NCBI GenBank assembly: GCA_919903585.1
Contig: CAKKST010000332.1
Location: 1-7,434 of the forward strand
From: Nitrospiria bacterium
GTDB lineage: Bacteria; Nitrospirota; CAKKRA01; 9FT-COMBO-42-15
DNA: 7,434 bases
Direction of reading: 5' to 3'
Positions 1 through 5,707 of the stretch are shown here, one piece after another (position 1 is the first letter of the stretch; each line of letters opens with the position of its first letter). The notes beneath the pieces are model-generated. The model searched no databases. It was not told where the DNA came from and saw nothing but the letters and a program-made list of their open reading frames with translations. The position numbers and the translations under genes are program-made.

Positions 1-1
1 A

Positions 2-265
2 AATAGACTTTTAATCAAAAGAGATAAATTTATTGCCAAAAGGATAGATGAGACACTAAATCAAGGCGAGACAGGAATCATTTTTATCGGCGCCTATCAT
101 AATATAATTCCCCTGCTTGACAAGGACATATTGGTAAAAGAAGTAAAAGATTTAGAAAAGATAAAGGATTATCAAAGGACATTCCTTCACTGGAAAGAAG
201 ACAGGGAGAAATTCGAGGCATTATCTATGTATCTCATTTCACCAGTGAATATTGAGAAGGATTGA
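2..265 (+). CDS. C-terminal fragment of an unrecognised protein (possibly TraB/GumN-like)
   Basis: The reading frame is open from the left edge and ends at TGA 263-265, giving the last 87 residues of a protein whose start lies outside the window. The fragment opens with a basic helix-like segment (LLIKRDKFIAKRIDETL), then a hydrophobic strand with GIIFIGAYHNIIPLL, then a charged tail rich in Lys, Glu and Asp. The pattern 'RD..IA..I...L..G..G..FIGA.H' recalls the C-terminal part of TraB/PrgY/GumN-type proteins, where a GAxH motif follows a similar helix, but this is a weak resemblance from memory. Codon use and direction agree with the next gene, whose ATG lies 41 bases downstream, so the two may be co-transcribed. 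That it is a real coding region is likely; its function is not known. Confidence 0.65.
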   Translation, partial: NRLLIKRDKFIAKRIDETLNQGETGIIFIGAYHNIIPLLDKDILVKEVKDLEKIKDYQRTFLHWKEDREKFEALSMYLISPVNIEKD

Positions 266-306
266 AGGAATACCTTATACAGTAAAGAAATACTTAGGGG
301 GATAAG

Positions 307-1428
307 ATGGGAGAATCTAAAAAACCAAAGGTGCTTATAGTTGATGATGAGGAAAATAATCTCAACTTAATAAGCGCCCTGCTTTCAAATAACGGCTATC
401 TCTATGATACAGCAAGGAATGGCCTTGAGGCGCTGGAAAAGGTAAAGGAGTATTCTCCTGACCTTATCTTACTTGATATACTGATGCCAAAGATGGATGG
501 ATATGAGGTGTGCAGAAGGCTTAAGGATGACCTGTTGACACAGCATATACCTGTTATAATGGTTACAGCCCTTTTTGACAGGGATTCACGAATTAAAGGA
601 CTTGAGGCAGGGGCAAATGACTTTCTCACAAAACCTGTGGATGGTGCAGAGCTTATGATAAGGGCAAGGAACCTCTTAAAGGTAAAGAAATTTGAAGACT
701 TTTTAAAAAGGCATAATGAAATCCTTGATTATGAGGTGAAGCAAAGGACTTCCGAATTAAGGTTTACACTTGAAGATCTCAGTAAGGCCAACAAGCAATT
801 AGAGATGTCAAAGAGCAAGATTAAAGAGGGATATATTGATAGTATCTTAAGGCTTACAAATATTGCTGAATATAAAGATGAAGATACAGCATCTCATATT
901 AAACGGATCAGTTATTATTGCCCTCTTATGGCAAATGAGCTCGGATGGTCAGAGGAGGATGAAGAGGCGATATTTTATGCAAGCCCTATGCATGATATTG
1001 GAAAGGTTGCAATACCATCTGATATATTACTTAAGCCTGCAAAGCTGAATCCCGAAGAATTTGCCCTTATGAAGACACATGCAACTATCGGTGCAAGGAT
1101 CCTCGGCGGCTCTCCATCTAAGATCCTGCAGATAGCCGAAAGGATTGCATTGTCCCATCATGAGAGATGGGACGGGAGTGGTTACCCGCAGGGGCTTAAG
1201 GAGGAGGATATACCGGTTGAAGGTAGGATTACGAACATAGCTGATCAGTATGATGCACTTAGGAGCAGGAGACCATACAAGCCTCCCTTTGACCATGATA
1301 CAGCATGTAAGATAATCACAGAGGGTGATGGGAGGACAATGCCTCACCATTTTGACCACAAAATCCTCAATCTATTTAAAGATACGAATAAACAGTTTGA
1401 AGATATATATGAAAAATATAAGGAGTGA
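307..1428 (+). CDS. Response regulator with HD-GYP domain, probable cyclic-di-GMP phosphodiesterase
   Basis: This 373-residue protein has two domains. Residues 8-125 form a CheY-like receiver with the acidic pair D13/D14, phospho-acceptor D57 (LLDILMPKMDG), switch T87 and K109 (KPVD). A helical, probably coiled-coil linker at about 126-178 leads to an HD-GYP domain (about 178-365) with H197, H229-D230 (MHDIGK), H258, H284-H285 and GSGYP at 290-294, then D313 in the ADQYDAL motif. Family knowledge says such RpfG-like proteins hydrolyse cyclic-di-GMP under control of a partner histidine kinase; no kinase is visible here. The residue at -4 from H197 is Asp193, where a Glu binds a third metal in some members. 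The start is supported by AGGGGG at 296-301, five bases before ATG. The protein is soluble, with no signal peptide. The stop lies 2 bases from the converging pcm stop. Confidence 0.95.
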   Translation: MGESKKPKVLIVDDEENNLNLISALLSNNGYLYDTARNGLEALEKVKEYSPDLILLDILMPKMDGYEVCRRLKDDLLTQHIPVIMVTALFDRDSRIKGLEAGANDFLTKPVDGAELMIRARNLLKVKKFEDFLKRHNEILDYEVKQRTSELRFTLEDLSKANKQLEMSKSKIKEGYIDSILRLTNIAEYKDEDTASHIKRISYYCPLMANELGWSEEDEEAIFYASPMHDIGKVAIPSDILLKPAKLNPEEFALMKTHATIGARILGGSPSKILQIAERIALSHHERWDGSGYPQGLKEEDIPVEGRITNIADQYDALRSRRPYKPPFDHDTACKIITEGDGRTMPHHFDHKILNLFKDTNKQFEDIYEKYKE

Positions 1429-1430
1429 GA

Positions 1431-2144
1431 CTATCTCTTCTTCTGAACCTCTCCAGTCATTGGCACAAAGGCAACACTTGTAATATGCTCAACCCTCAGG
1501 TCATCACCCTTAATCTTTGTTACAAGCGTTAGTGTCTGATAATATGTGGTGCTGCCCAGCGGGATAATAAGCCGGCCGCCGTCTTTAAGCTGCTTGATTA
1601 ATGGCGGAGGTATATGGTTTGCAGCAGCAGTCACAATAATTGCATCAAAGGGCGCATACTCCTCCCAGCCAAAATAGCCGTCAGCATTCTTAATCTTCAC
1701 ATCTTTATAACCGAGTTCTTTTAATCTTACAGATGCCTCCTCTGCGAGGGGTTTTCTTATCTCTATTGTATACACCTTATCGGTTATCTCTGCTAATACT
1801 GCTGCCTGATAGCCTGAGCCTGTGCCGATCTCAAGCACCTTTTCAGTAGGCTTTAATTTTAAGACCTGCGTCATGAGCGCAACTATATAAGGCTGGGAGA
1901 TGGTCTGGCCCTCTGCAATTGGCAGTGGATGGTCATTATATGCTGATTTCTGCAATTCCCTTGCAACAAAGAGCTGCCTTGGCACCTTACCCATGACGGA
2001 AAGCACAGCAGGGTCTGTAATATCCCTGCCCTTTAAATCCGCCTCCACCATCCGCTTCCTTGCCTTTGCAAATAAATCCTCTTCAGCTCTTGCTGAAGAA
2101 AGTGCAAGCAGTAAAATGATAATTACATAGAAAGATTTTTTCAT
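1431..2144 (-). CDS. pcm: Protein-L-isoaspartate O-methyltransferase with an N-terminal signal peptide
   Basis: The enzyme methylates isoaspartyl residues of damaged proteins using S-adenosylmethionine, starting their repair. The 237-residue product has the family motifs in order: VPRQLFV (54-60), EGQTISQPY (78-86), the SAM-binding loop LEIGTGSGYQ (104-113), an acidic strand end TIEIR, and PFDAIIVTAA before a conserved Pro-rich helix. Unlike the cytosolic enzyme of E. coli (about 208 residues), residues 1-20 look like a Sec signal peptide: MKK, a hydrophobic run (FYVIIILLLAL) and an A-R-A cleavage motif at 18-20. The ATG at 2144 has only a weak Shine-Dalgarno (AGAGAA). An in-frame ATG at 2049-2051 (Met32) has AAGGAAG just upstream and would give a 206-residue form without the leader. 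It is the last gene of the fmdB-TIM barrel-pcm cluster, 17 bases after the preceding stop. Confidence 0.93.
   Translation of the reverse strand: MKKSFYVIIILLLALSSARAEEDLFAKARKRMVEADLKGRDITDPAVLSVMGKVPRQLFVARELQKSAYNDHPLPIAEGQTISQPYIVALMTQVLKLKPTEKVLEIGTGSGYQAAVLAEITDKVYTIEIRKPLAEEASVRLKELGYKDVKIKNADGYFGWEEYAPFDAIIVTAAANHIPPPLIKQLKDGGRLIIPLGSTTYYQTLTLVTKIKGDDLRVEHITSVAFVPMTGEVQKKR
2055..2061 (-). promoter_or_regulatory. Internal ribosome binding site inside pcm (candidate second start)
   Basis: Read on the - strand, AAGGAAG ends 3 bases before the in-frame ATG at 2051-2049 (AAGGA is 5 bases away). It is a better Shine-Dalgarno sequence than that of the upstream ATG. Initiation here would produce a leaderless, cytosol-sized Pcm. 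Whether it is used cannot be told from sequence, since purine-rich codons (Arg-Lys-Arg) could produce it by chance. Confidence 0.4.
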
Positions 2145-2161
2145 GGTATTTTCTCTGATAC

Positions 2162-2923
2162 TTATAGATACTTCTGAATATTGATCAGGCTCTTTTCAAC
2201 AGCCTCTCGTGAGTGGCCTTCTATGGTAAGTATGGGGTTTGATCTTGTATTTTTAAGGAGTGAGAAGAAAAGGTCAAATTGCACAGTCCCATCCCCGATA
2301 CCGAGATGGTCATCACTCTTTCCTGAGTTATCGTGCAGGTGAGCCTCTATAATATTATCACCGATATTTTCAAACCATTTTTCAAGAGAGACCTTTGAGA
2401 AGAGATTAAAGTGGCCTGTATCAAAGCATACCCCAAGGTTCGGTGAATTTATCCCTTTAACGAGCATTGTCAGGGTCTCAGGCTCCTCTTCAAAAATATT
2501 CTCCACTGCCACCCTCGTATTTAATTTCTCTGCCCTCTGTAATACCTCATTCCATGTCTCTATGCTGTTTTTAAGCCACGTATCAGAATAGCCGTTGTAT
2601 CTCCATTTATCATAACCGGGGTGGAATACAATAACCTCGGGCCTGAAGATATCCGATATTTTAAAGAGCTGATTAAATCGTTTTATAGTTAATTCCCTGA
2701 CGAGTCTGTCTAAAGAGCCCGGAGACATATCAATAAATGGGGCATGAAAAGTAAATTTTGGATTATAATTTAGCTCTTTTTTAAGTTTTTTGTAATCTGC
2801 AATCTTTGCAGTATCTAAGGTGGTTGCGTCAAAATATATCTCTAAATTAAGCCTCTTCTCCTTTATCAGCCCAATGTTCTCATTTAGCTTCTTATATGGG
2901 ATATGAACATTTACCTGTTTCAT
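2162..2923 (-). CDS. Sugar phosphate isomerase/epimerase-like TIM-barrel protein (AP endonuclease 2 fold)
   Basis: This 253-residue protein matches the xylose-isomerase-like TIM-barrel family by motif order: FHAPFID (59-65), VIVFHPGYD (97-105), VAVENIFEEEP (138-148), CFDTGHFNLF (166-175), EAHLHDNSGKSDDHLGIGDG (193-212) and a final TIEGH (233-237). The likely divalent metal ligands are E141, D168 (with H171), H197 and E235; H206 in the DDHLGIGDG loop is also typical. Members include sugar epimerases, isomerases and endonuclease IV; the substrate here cannot be named. The length and single-metal-set pattern fit an epimerase/isomerase better than endonuclease IV. No signal peptide is seen, so it is cytosolic. 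The ATG lies 3 bases after the fmdB stop and has no clear Shine-Dalgarno, suggesting translational coupling. pcm follows 17 bases downstream. Confidence 0.85.
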   Translation of the reverse strand: MKQVNVHIPYKKLNENIGLIKEKRLNLEIYFDATTLDTAKIADYKKLKKELNYNPKFTFHAPFIDMSPGSLDRLVRELTIKRFNQLFKISDIFRPEVIVFHPGYDKWRYNGYSDTWLKNSIETWNEVLQRAEKLNTRVAVENIFEEEPETLTMLVKGINSPNLGVCFDTGHFNLFSKVSLEKWFENIGDNIIEAHLHDNSGKSDDHLGIGDGTVQFDLFFSLLKNTRSNPILTIEGHSREAVEKSLINIQKYL

Positions 2924-2926
2924 TAT

Positions 2927-3205
2927 TTATTTTACAGTTTGGGCCTTTGCAGAAGCTGTTTCTGCTGCCTTTGTTTCTTTTGGCTTGGAATCAGTATCTC
3001 CACCATCTTTTTTTGGTTCCTTTAATTTGTTTGAATAGTCTGTGACATACCAGCCGCTCCCTTTAAAAACAAGGCCTGATGAGCTTATTACCTTATATAA
3101 TTCACCATTGCATTTATCACATGCAGTCTTTGGCGGGTCGTTTACCTTTTGGATTACCTCAAAGGCTTCACCGCAGTCTTTGCATTTGTATTCGTATACA
3201 GGCAT
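2927..3205 (-). CDS. FmdB-family zinc ribbon protein
   Basis: The 92-residue product starts MPVYEYKCKDCGEAFEV, the hallmark of the FmdB/CxxC regulatory family. Four cysteines, C8-C11 and C29-C32, form a zinc ribbon, followed by the conserved FKGSGWYVTDY segment at 47-57. Residues 60-92 are a low-complexity Lys/Thr/Ala/Glu tail, probably disordered, as in many relatives. The name comes from a putative regulator next to formamidase genes, but the molecular function of the family is unsettled. The start is well supported by GGAGGT (3213-3218) seven bases upstream. It is the first gene of the cluster with the TIM-barrel gene (3-base gap) and pcm, and a near-consensus promoter lies about 115 bases upstream. 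Confidence 0.92.
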   Translation of the reverse strand: MPVYEYKCKDCGEAFEVIQKVNDPPKTACDKCNGELYKVISSSGLVFKGSGWYVTDYSNKLKEPKKDGGDTDSKPKETKAAETASAKAQTVK

Positions 3206-3231
3206 TTATAAAACCTCCATTAATACTTAAT

Positions 3232-3301
3232 AACTCCACTGTCATTCCTGCCCCCACTTTCGTGAGGGTAAACTCCAGCAGGAATCCAGACACCCAGAGT
3301 T
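3232..3301. repeat. REP/MITE-like imperfect inverted repeat (TCATTCCTGC ... GCAGGAATCCAGA)
   Basis: An 8-bp perfect inverted repeat, ATTCCTGC at 3244-3251 and GCAGGAAT at 3279-3286, is flanked by outer arms AACTC (3232-3236) and GAGTT (3297-3301). Inside it a smaller hairpin forms from CCCCAC / GTGAGGG around 3253-3267 with one bulged A. The wording resembles the dispersed intergenic repeats of type 'GTCATTCC...GGAATCCAG' found in many bacterial genomes. It sits in the untranslated leader between the predicted promoter and fmdB. No T-tract follows on the - strand, so it does not look like an intrinsic terminator. Confidence 0.65.
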
Positions 3302-3319
3302 AAACTTCCATGTAAGGAC

Positions 3320-3349
3320 ATTATACATGTTTTTTGAGGCCTCAGTCAA
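3320..3349 (-). promoter_or_regulatory. Sigma-70-type promoter for the fmdB-TIM barrel-pcm cluster
   Basis: On the - strand TTGACT (3349-3344, five of six consensus bases) and TATAAT (3325-3320, perfect) are separated by 18 bp. The -35 overlaps the aspC stop codon, so the promoter is tucked at the very end of the upstream gene. The spacer begins with a perfect 10-bp palindrome TGAGGCCTCA (3335-3344) that touches the -35 and could be an operator or chance. Predicted transcription starts near 3313, leaving a leader of about 105 bases that carries the inverted repeat. Confidence 0.65.
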
Positions 3350-4535
3350 GGGTATTGATGGCATCCTCTATCCTGTCCAGCCCTTTTCTGATTGCGTCCA
3401 GAGATGCTGCATAGGAGAATCTTATATAATCATCCGCGCCAAAGGCATCACCGGGTACTACTGCCGCCTGAGCCTTTTCAAGAAGGTAGGAAGCCAGATC
3501 AGATGAGCCTTTTATCTTCTTTCCATTGTAGCTTTTTCCATAAAGCCTTGCCACATTCGGAAAGACATAAAATGCACCCTGCGGCATCCTGCATGAGATG
3601 CCATTAATCTTATTCAGCCTCTCAACGATATATCTCCGCCTCTTATCAAATTCTGCTACCATCATCGGTATAAAGTCCTGCGGCCCTGTTAATGCCTCTA
3701 CTGCTGCCTTCTGTGCAATGGATGTTGGGTTTGATGTGCTCTGGCTCTGCACCGTGTTCATTGCCGAGATAATCTCCTCAGGTCCTGCTGCATATCCAAT
3801 CCTCCAGCCTGTCATGGAATGTGATTTTGAAAGGCCATTGACAACAATTGTAAAGGCCGTAATCTTATCATTTAAAGATGCAATGCTTATATGCCTAAAC
3901 CCATCATAGACAATCTTTTCATAAATCTCATCTGAGATAATATATATCTTTTTCTTAACCGCAATCTCTGCTATCTCCTCTAATGTCTTCTTATTATAGG
4001 CAGAGCCTGTAGGGTTTGATGGCGAATTTAAAATAATGGCCTTTGTATTTTTACTAATCTTCTTTTTCAAATCCTTTATGCCTATCATAAAATTATTCTC
4101 TTCTGTTGTATTAATAATAACAGGCTTGGCATTATTCAATAAAATCTGATCAGGATAAGAGACCCAGTATGGCGCAGGGATAATAACCTCATCACCCCTG
4201 TCAAACAGCGCCTGTGCAATATTATATAGGCTGTGCTTTGCCCCGCAGGAGACAATGATCTGGCTTTTTGAATATGTGAGATTATTGTCGTTCAATAATT
4301 TCTTTGCAATTGCCTCTTTTAATTCATCTATTCCGCCGACTGGTGTATATTTTGTAAAGCCATTGTTAATTGCCCTGATAGCAGCATTTTTTATATTTTC
4401 AGGTGTGTCAAAATCAGGCTCACCAACGCCGAAATTGACCACATCCATGCCCTTTGCAATCATTGCCTTTGCCTTTGCATCAATTGCCAGTGTTGGCGAG
4501 GGCTTTAGTTTAGAGACCCTTTTTGCCAAAATCAT
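3342..4535 (-). CDS. aspC: Class I pyridoxal-phosphate aminotransferase, aspartate aminotransferase type
   Basis: The 397-residue protein is a fold-type I aminotransferase of the I-gamma kind, which transfers amino groups between aspartate (or prephenate/arogenate-pathway substrates) and 2-oxoglutarate in the cytosol. Visible residues: the N-terminal RVSKLKPSPTLAI, VVNFGVGEPDFDTP (32-44), KYTPVGG (62-68), SNPTG with N174, SDEIYEK with D202 and Y205, PLP Schiff-base lysine K237 in the SKSHSMTGWRIGY motif, R245 contacting the phosphate, and R372 (IRFSYA), the substrate carboxylate ligand. The length is normal and nothing is missing. The start has a near-perfect Shine-Dalgarno, AAGGAGGA (4545-4552), 9 bases upstream. 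It lies 44 bases after coaD and is probably co-transcribed with rsmD-coaD. Precise substrate preference (aspartate versus prephenate) is not decided by what I can see. Confidence 0.93.
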   Translation of the reverse strand: MILAKRVSKLKPSPTLAIDAKAKAMIAKGMDVVNFGVGEPDFDTPENIKNAAIRAINNGFTKYTPVGGIDELKEAIAKKLLNDNNLTYSKSQIIVSCGAKHSLYNIAQALFDRGDEVIIPAPYWVSYPDQILLNNAKPVIINTTEENNFMIGIKDLKKKISKNTKAIILNSPSNPTGSAYNKKTLEEIAEIAVKKKIYIISDEIYEKIVYDGFRHISIASLNDKITAFTIVVNGLSKSHSMTGWRIGYAAGPEEIISAMNTVQSQSTSNPTSIAQKAAVEALTGPQDFIPMMVAEFDKRRRYIVERLNKINGISCRMPQGAFYVFPNVARLYGKSYNGKKIKGSSDLASYLLEKAQAAVVPGDAFGADDYIRFSYAASLDAIRKGLDRIEDAINTLD

Positions 4536-4579
4536 TTACAGTAATCCTCCTTATGAATAATATAGAAAATGCTGCGCCC

Positions 4580-5062
4580 CTACTTAAATTTTTCTTTCAA
4601 TTTTTTGTCAACTATCTTTGGAACAAGGCCATTTATAGAGCCTTTAAATGCAGCGATCTCCTTTACTATGCTTGATGTGAGATAGGAGTATTCCTCGCTG
4701 GGCATCAGGAATACAGTTTCAATCTTATTGTCAAGCTTTCTGTTCATAAGCGCCATCTGAAACTCGTATTCAAAATCCGAGACTGCCCGCAAGCCCCTGA
4801 TTATTGCCTGCGCCTTTTTTTTCTTCGCATAGTCAACAAGGAGGCCGTCAAAGGTTTCTATTTTTATATTCCGCAGACCCTTTGTAGATGACGTAATCAT
4901 CTCAATTCTTTCTTTTATGTTAAAGAGCGGCATCTTTCTTGGGTTGTGGGCAATTGCAATTATTACCTCATCAAATATCCTGAGGGTTCGTTCAATCAAA
5001 TCAATATGGCCGTTTGTAATTGGGTCAAATGTCCCCGGATACACAGCAATCTTTTTTTTCAT
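4580..5062 (-). CDS. coaD: Pantetheine-phosphate adenylyltransferase
   Basis: CoaD adenylates 4'-phosphopantetheine to dephospho-CoA, the penultimate step of coenzyme A synthesis, in the cytosol. The 160-residue product is essentially full family length (E. coli 159). It has the nucleotidyltransferase signature YPGTFDPITNGH (8-19), the substrate-binding segment IIRGLRAVSDFEYEFQMA, and the C-terminal LTSSIVKEIA, which corresponds to the ISSTxVRE motif. The frame stays open 15 codons further upstream to an ATG at 5107, but those residues lie within rsmD and have no family counterpart. The ATG at 5060-5062 fits the conserved N-terminus and has AGGAAGG (5068-5074) 5 bases upstream. The first 38 bases overlap the 3' end of rsmD. 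Confidence 0.96.
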   Translation of the reverse strand: MKKKIAVYPGTFDPITNGHIDLIERTLRIFDEVIIAIAHNPRKMPLFNIKERIEMITSSTKGLRNIKIETFDGLLVDYAKKKKAQAIIRGLRAVSDFEYEFQMALMNRKLDNKIETVFLMPSEEYSYLTSSIVKEIAAFKGSINGLVPKIVDKKLKEKFK

Positions 5063-5612
5063 GTAAGCCTTCCTTTCTTTTATAAAGTGATAGTGTTGTA
5101 TCACCATATTTATATTTTTTTAAAAGAATCAGGCCTCCTATCTTCTCAGATAAAATCGTCCTGCTTAGGTGTTCTACAATTAAAATTCCGTCTGGATTCA
5201 GCATCTCTTTCTTCTCAAAAACCGCAAGGGCATCCTGAAGGAGTCCTGAGCGATATGGCGGATCAAAGAAGATAATGTCAAACTTTCCTTCTGTGGTTTT
5301 CAAAAATTTTACTGCATCGCTAAATATGACATTGCTATCTTCCTCTAAATGGCACAATAGTAGATTTTCTTTTATTAACTTAACTGCTTTTTGGTTGCTC
5401 TCAACAAATGCTATCTCTTTTGCGCCGCGGCTTGCCGCCTCAATCCCCACATTCCCTATCCCAGCACAGAGGTCTAAGAAGACGGCGCCATCAATCTTAT
5501 CCCCGGTTATATTAAATACAGATTCTTTGACCTTGTCCGAGGTTGGCCTTATATCCAGGCCCTTTGAAACCTTTAATCTCCTTCCCTTTGCCTTACCTTT
5601 TATAACACGCAA
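5025..5612 (-). CDS. rsmD: 16S rRNA (guanine966-N2)-methyltransferase
   Basis: RsmD methylates G966 of 16S rRNA during small-subunit assembly, using S-adenosylmethionine. The 195-residue product begins with the family's RVIKGKAKGRRL, then RPTSDKVKESVFNI (22-35), the SAM-binding loop FLDLCAGIGNVGIEAASRGA (45-64), acidic E71 at the end of the second strand, and the catalytic motif FFDPPY (115-120). It closes with the conserved KYGDTTLSLYK; the last 15 or so residues are extra and encoded largely in the overlap with coaD. The start codon is TTG (5612-5610), because the conserved N-terminus begins there, no ATG lies in frame upstream nearby, and AGGA (5617-5620) precedes it. rsmD-coaD adjacency is common in bacteria and supports both calls. 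Confidence 0.95.
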   Translation of the reverse strand: MRVIKGKAKGRRLKVSKGLDIRPTSDKVKESVFNITGDKIDGAVFLDLCAGIGNVGIEAASRGAKEIAFVESNQKAVKLIKENLLLCHLEEDSNVIFSDAVKFLKTTEGKFDIIFFDPPYRSGLLQDALAVFEKKEMLNPDGILIVEHLSRTILSEKIGGLILLKKYKYGDTTLSLYKRKEGLHEKKDCCVSGDI

Positions 5613-5625
5613 GATATCCTGTCCT
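5613..5625 (-). promoter_or_regulatory. Ribosome binding site for the TTG start of rsmD
   Basis: Two AGGA elements (5622-5625 and 5617-5620 on the - strand) stand 9 and 4 bases before the TTG codon at 5612-5610. Together with the conserved protein N-terminus they decide the non-ATG start. Confidence 0.6.
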
Positions 5626-5670
5626 AAAGTTTTTTGTCTGCCTCACAAAAATGTATTAATGGCTGGTGCA

Positions 5671-5699
5671 AAACTAACATATTAAGATAATCCAGTCAA
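5671..5699 (-). promoter_or_regulatory. Possible weak sigma-70 promoter before rsmD
   Basis: TTGACT (5699-5694, - strand) is the same -35 hexamer seen before fmdB. At 17 bp spacing the -10 would be TAGTTT (5676-5671), only three of six consensus bases. The 95-base gap between the glycosyltransferase stop and rsmD shows no terminator, so rsmD may also be read from upstream. The -10 is poor, so this is tentative. Confidence 0.3.
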
Positions 5700-5707
5700 G
5701 GATAACT

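Noticed and set aside
1027..1359. 110-codon open frame on the - strand inside the HD-GYP gene
   Set aside because: It lies opposite conserved HD-GYP catalytic motifs and its translation resembles no protein family.
2162..2923. TIM-barrel protein as DNA endonuclease IV
   Set aside because: It shares the fold, but the length (253) and motif wording fit the sugar isomerase/epimerase group better, and the full set of endonuclease IV metal ligands is not evident.
3232..3301. Inverted repeat as part of a CRISPR array
   Set aside because: There is a single copy with an internal hairpin and no regularly spaced direct repeats or spacers.
3333..3346. TGAGGCCTCA palindrome as a terminator of aspC
   Set aside because: The stem has almost no room for a loop and is followed on the - strand by A6 rather than a T-tract; a promoter/operator role fits better.
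3598..3909. Open frames on the + strand within aspC
   Set aside because: They are complementary-frame shadows of a complete aminotransferase and have no ribosome sites or family motifs.
5063..5107. Extended N-terminus of coaD from an ATG at 5107
   Set aside because: The 15 extra residues have no counterpart before the conserved YPGTFDP motif, lie deep in rsmD, and the ATG at 5060-5062 has its own good Shine-Dalgarno.
5275..5685. 136-codon open frame on the + strand opposite rsmD
   Set aside because: It is the antisense shadow of rsmD, shows no recognisable domain, and rsmD is strongly supported by motifs.
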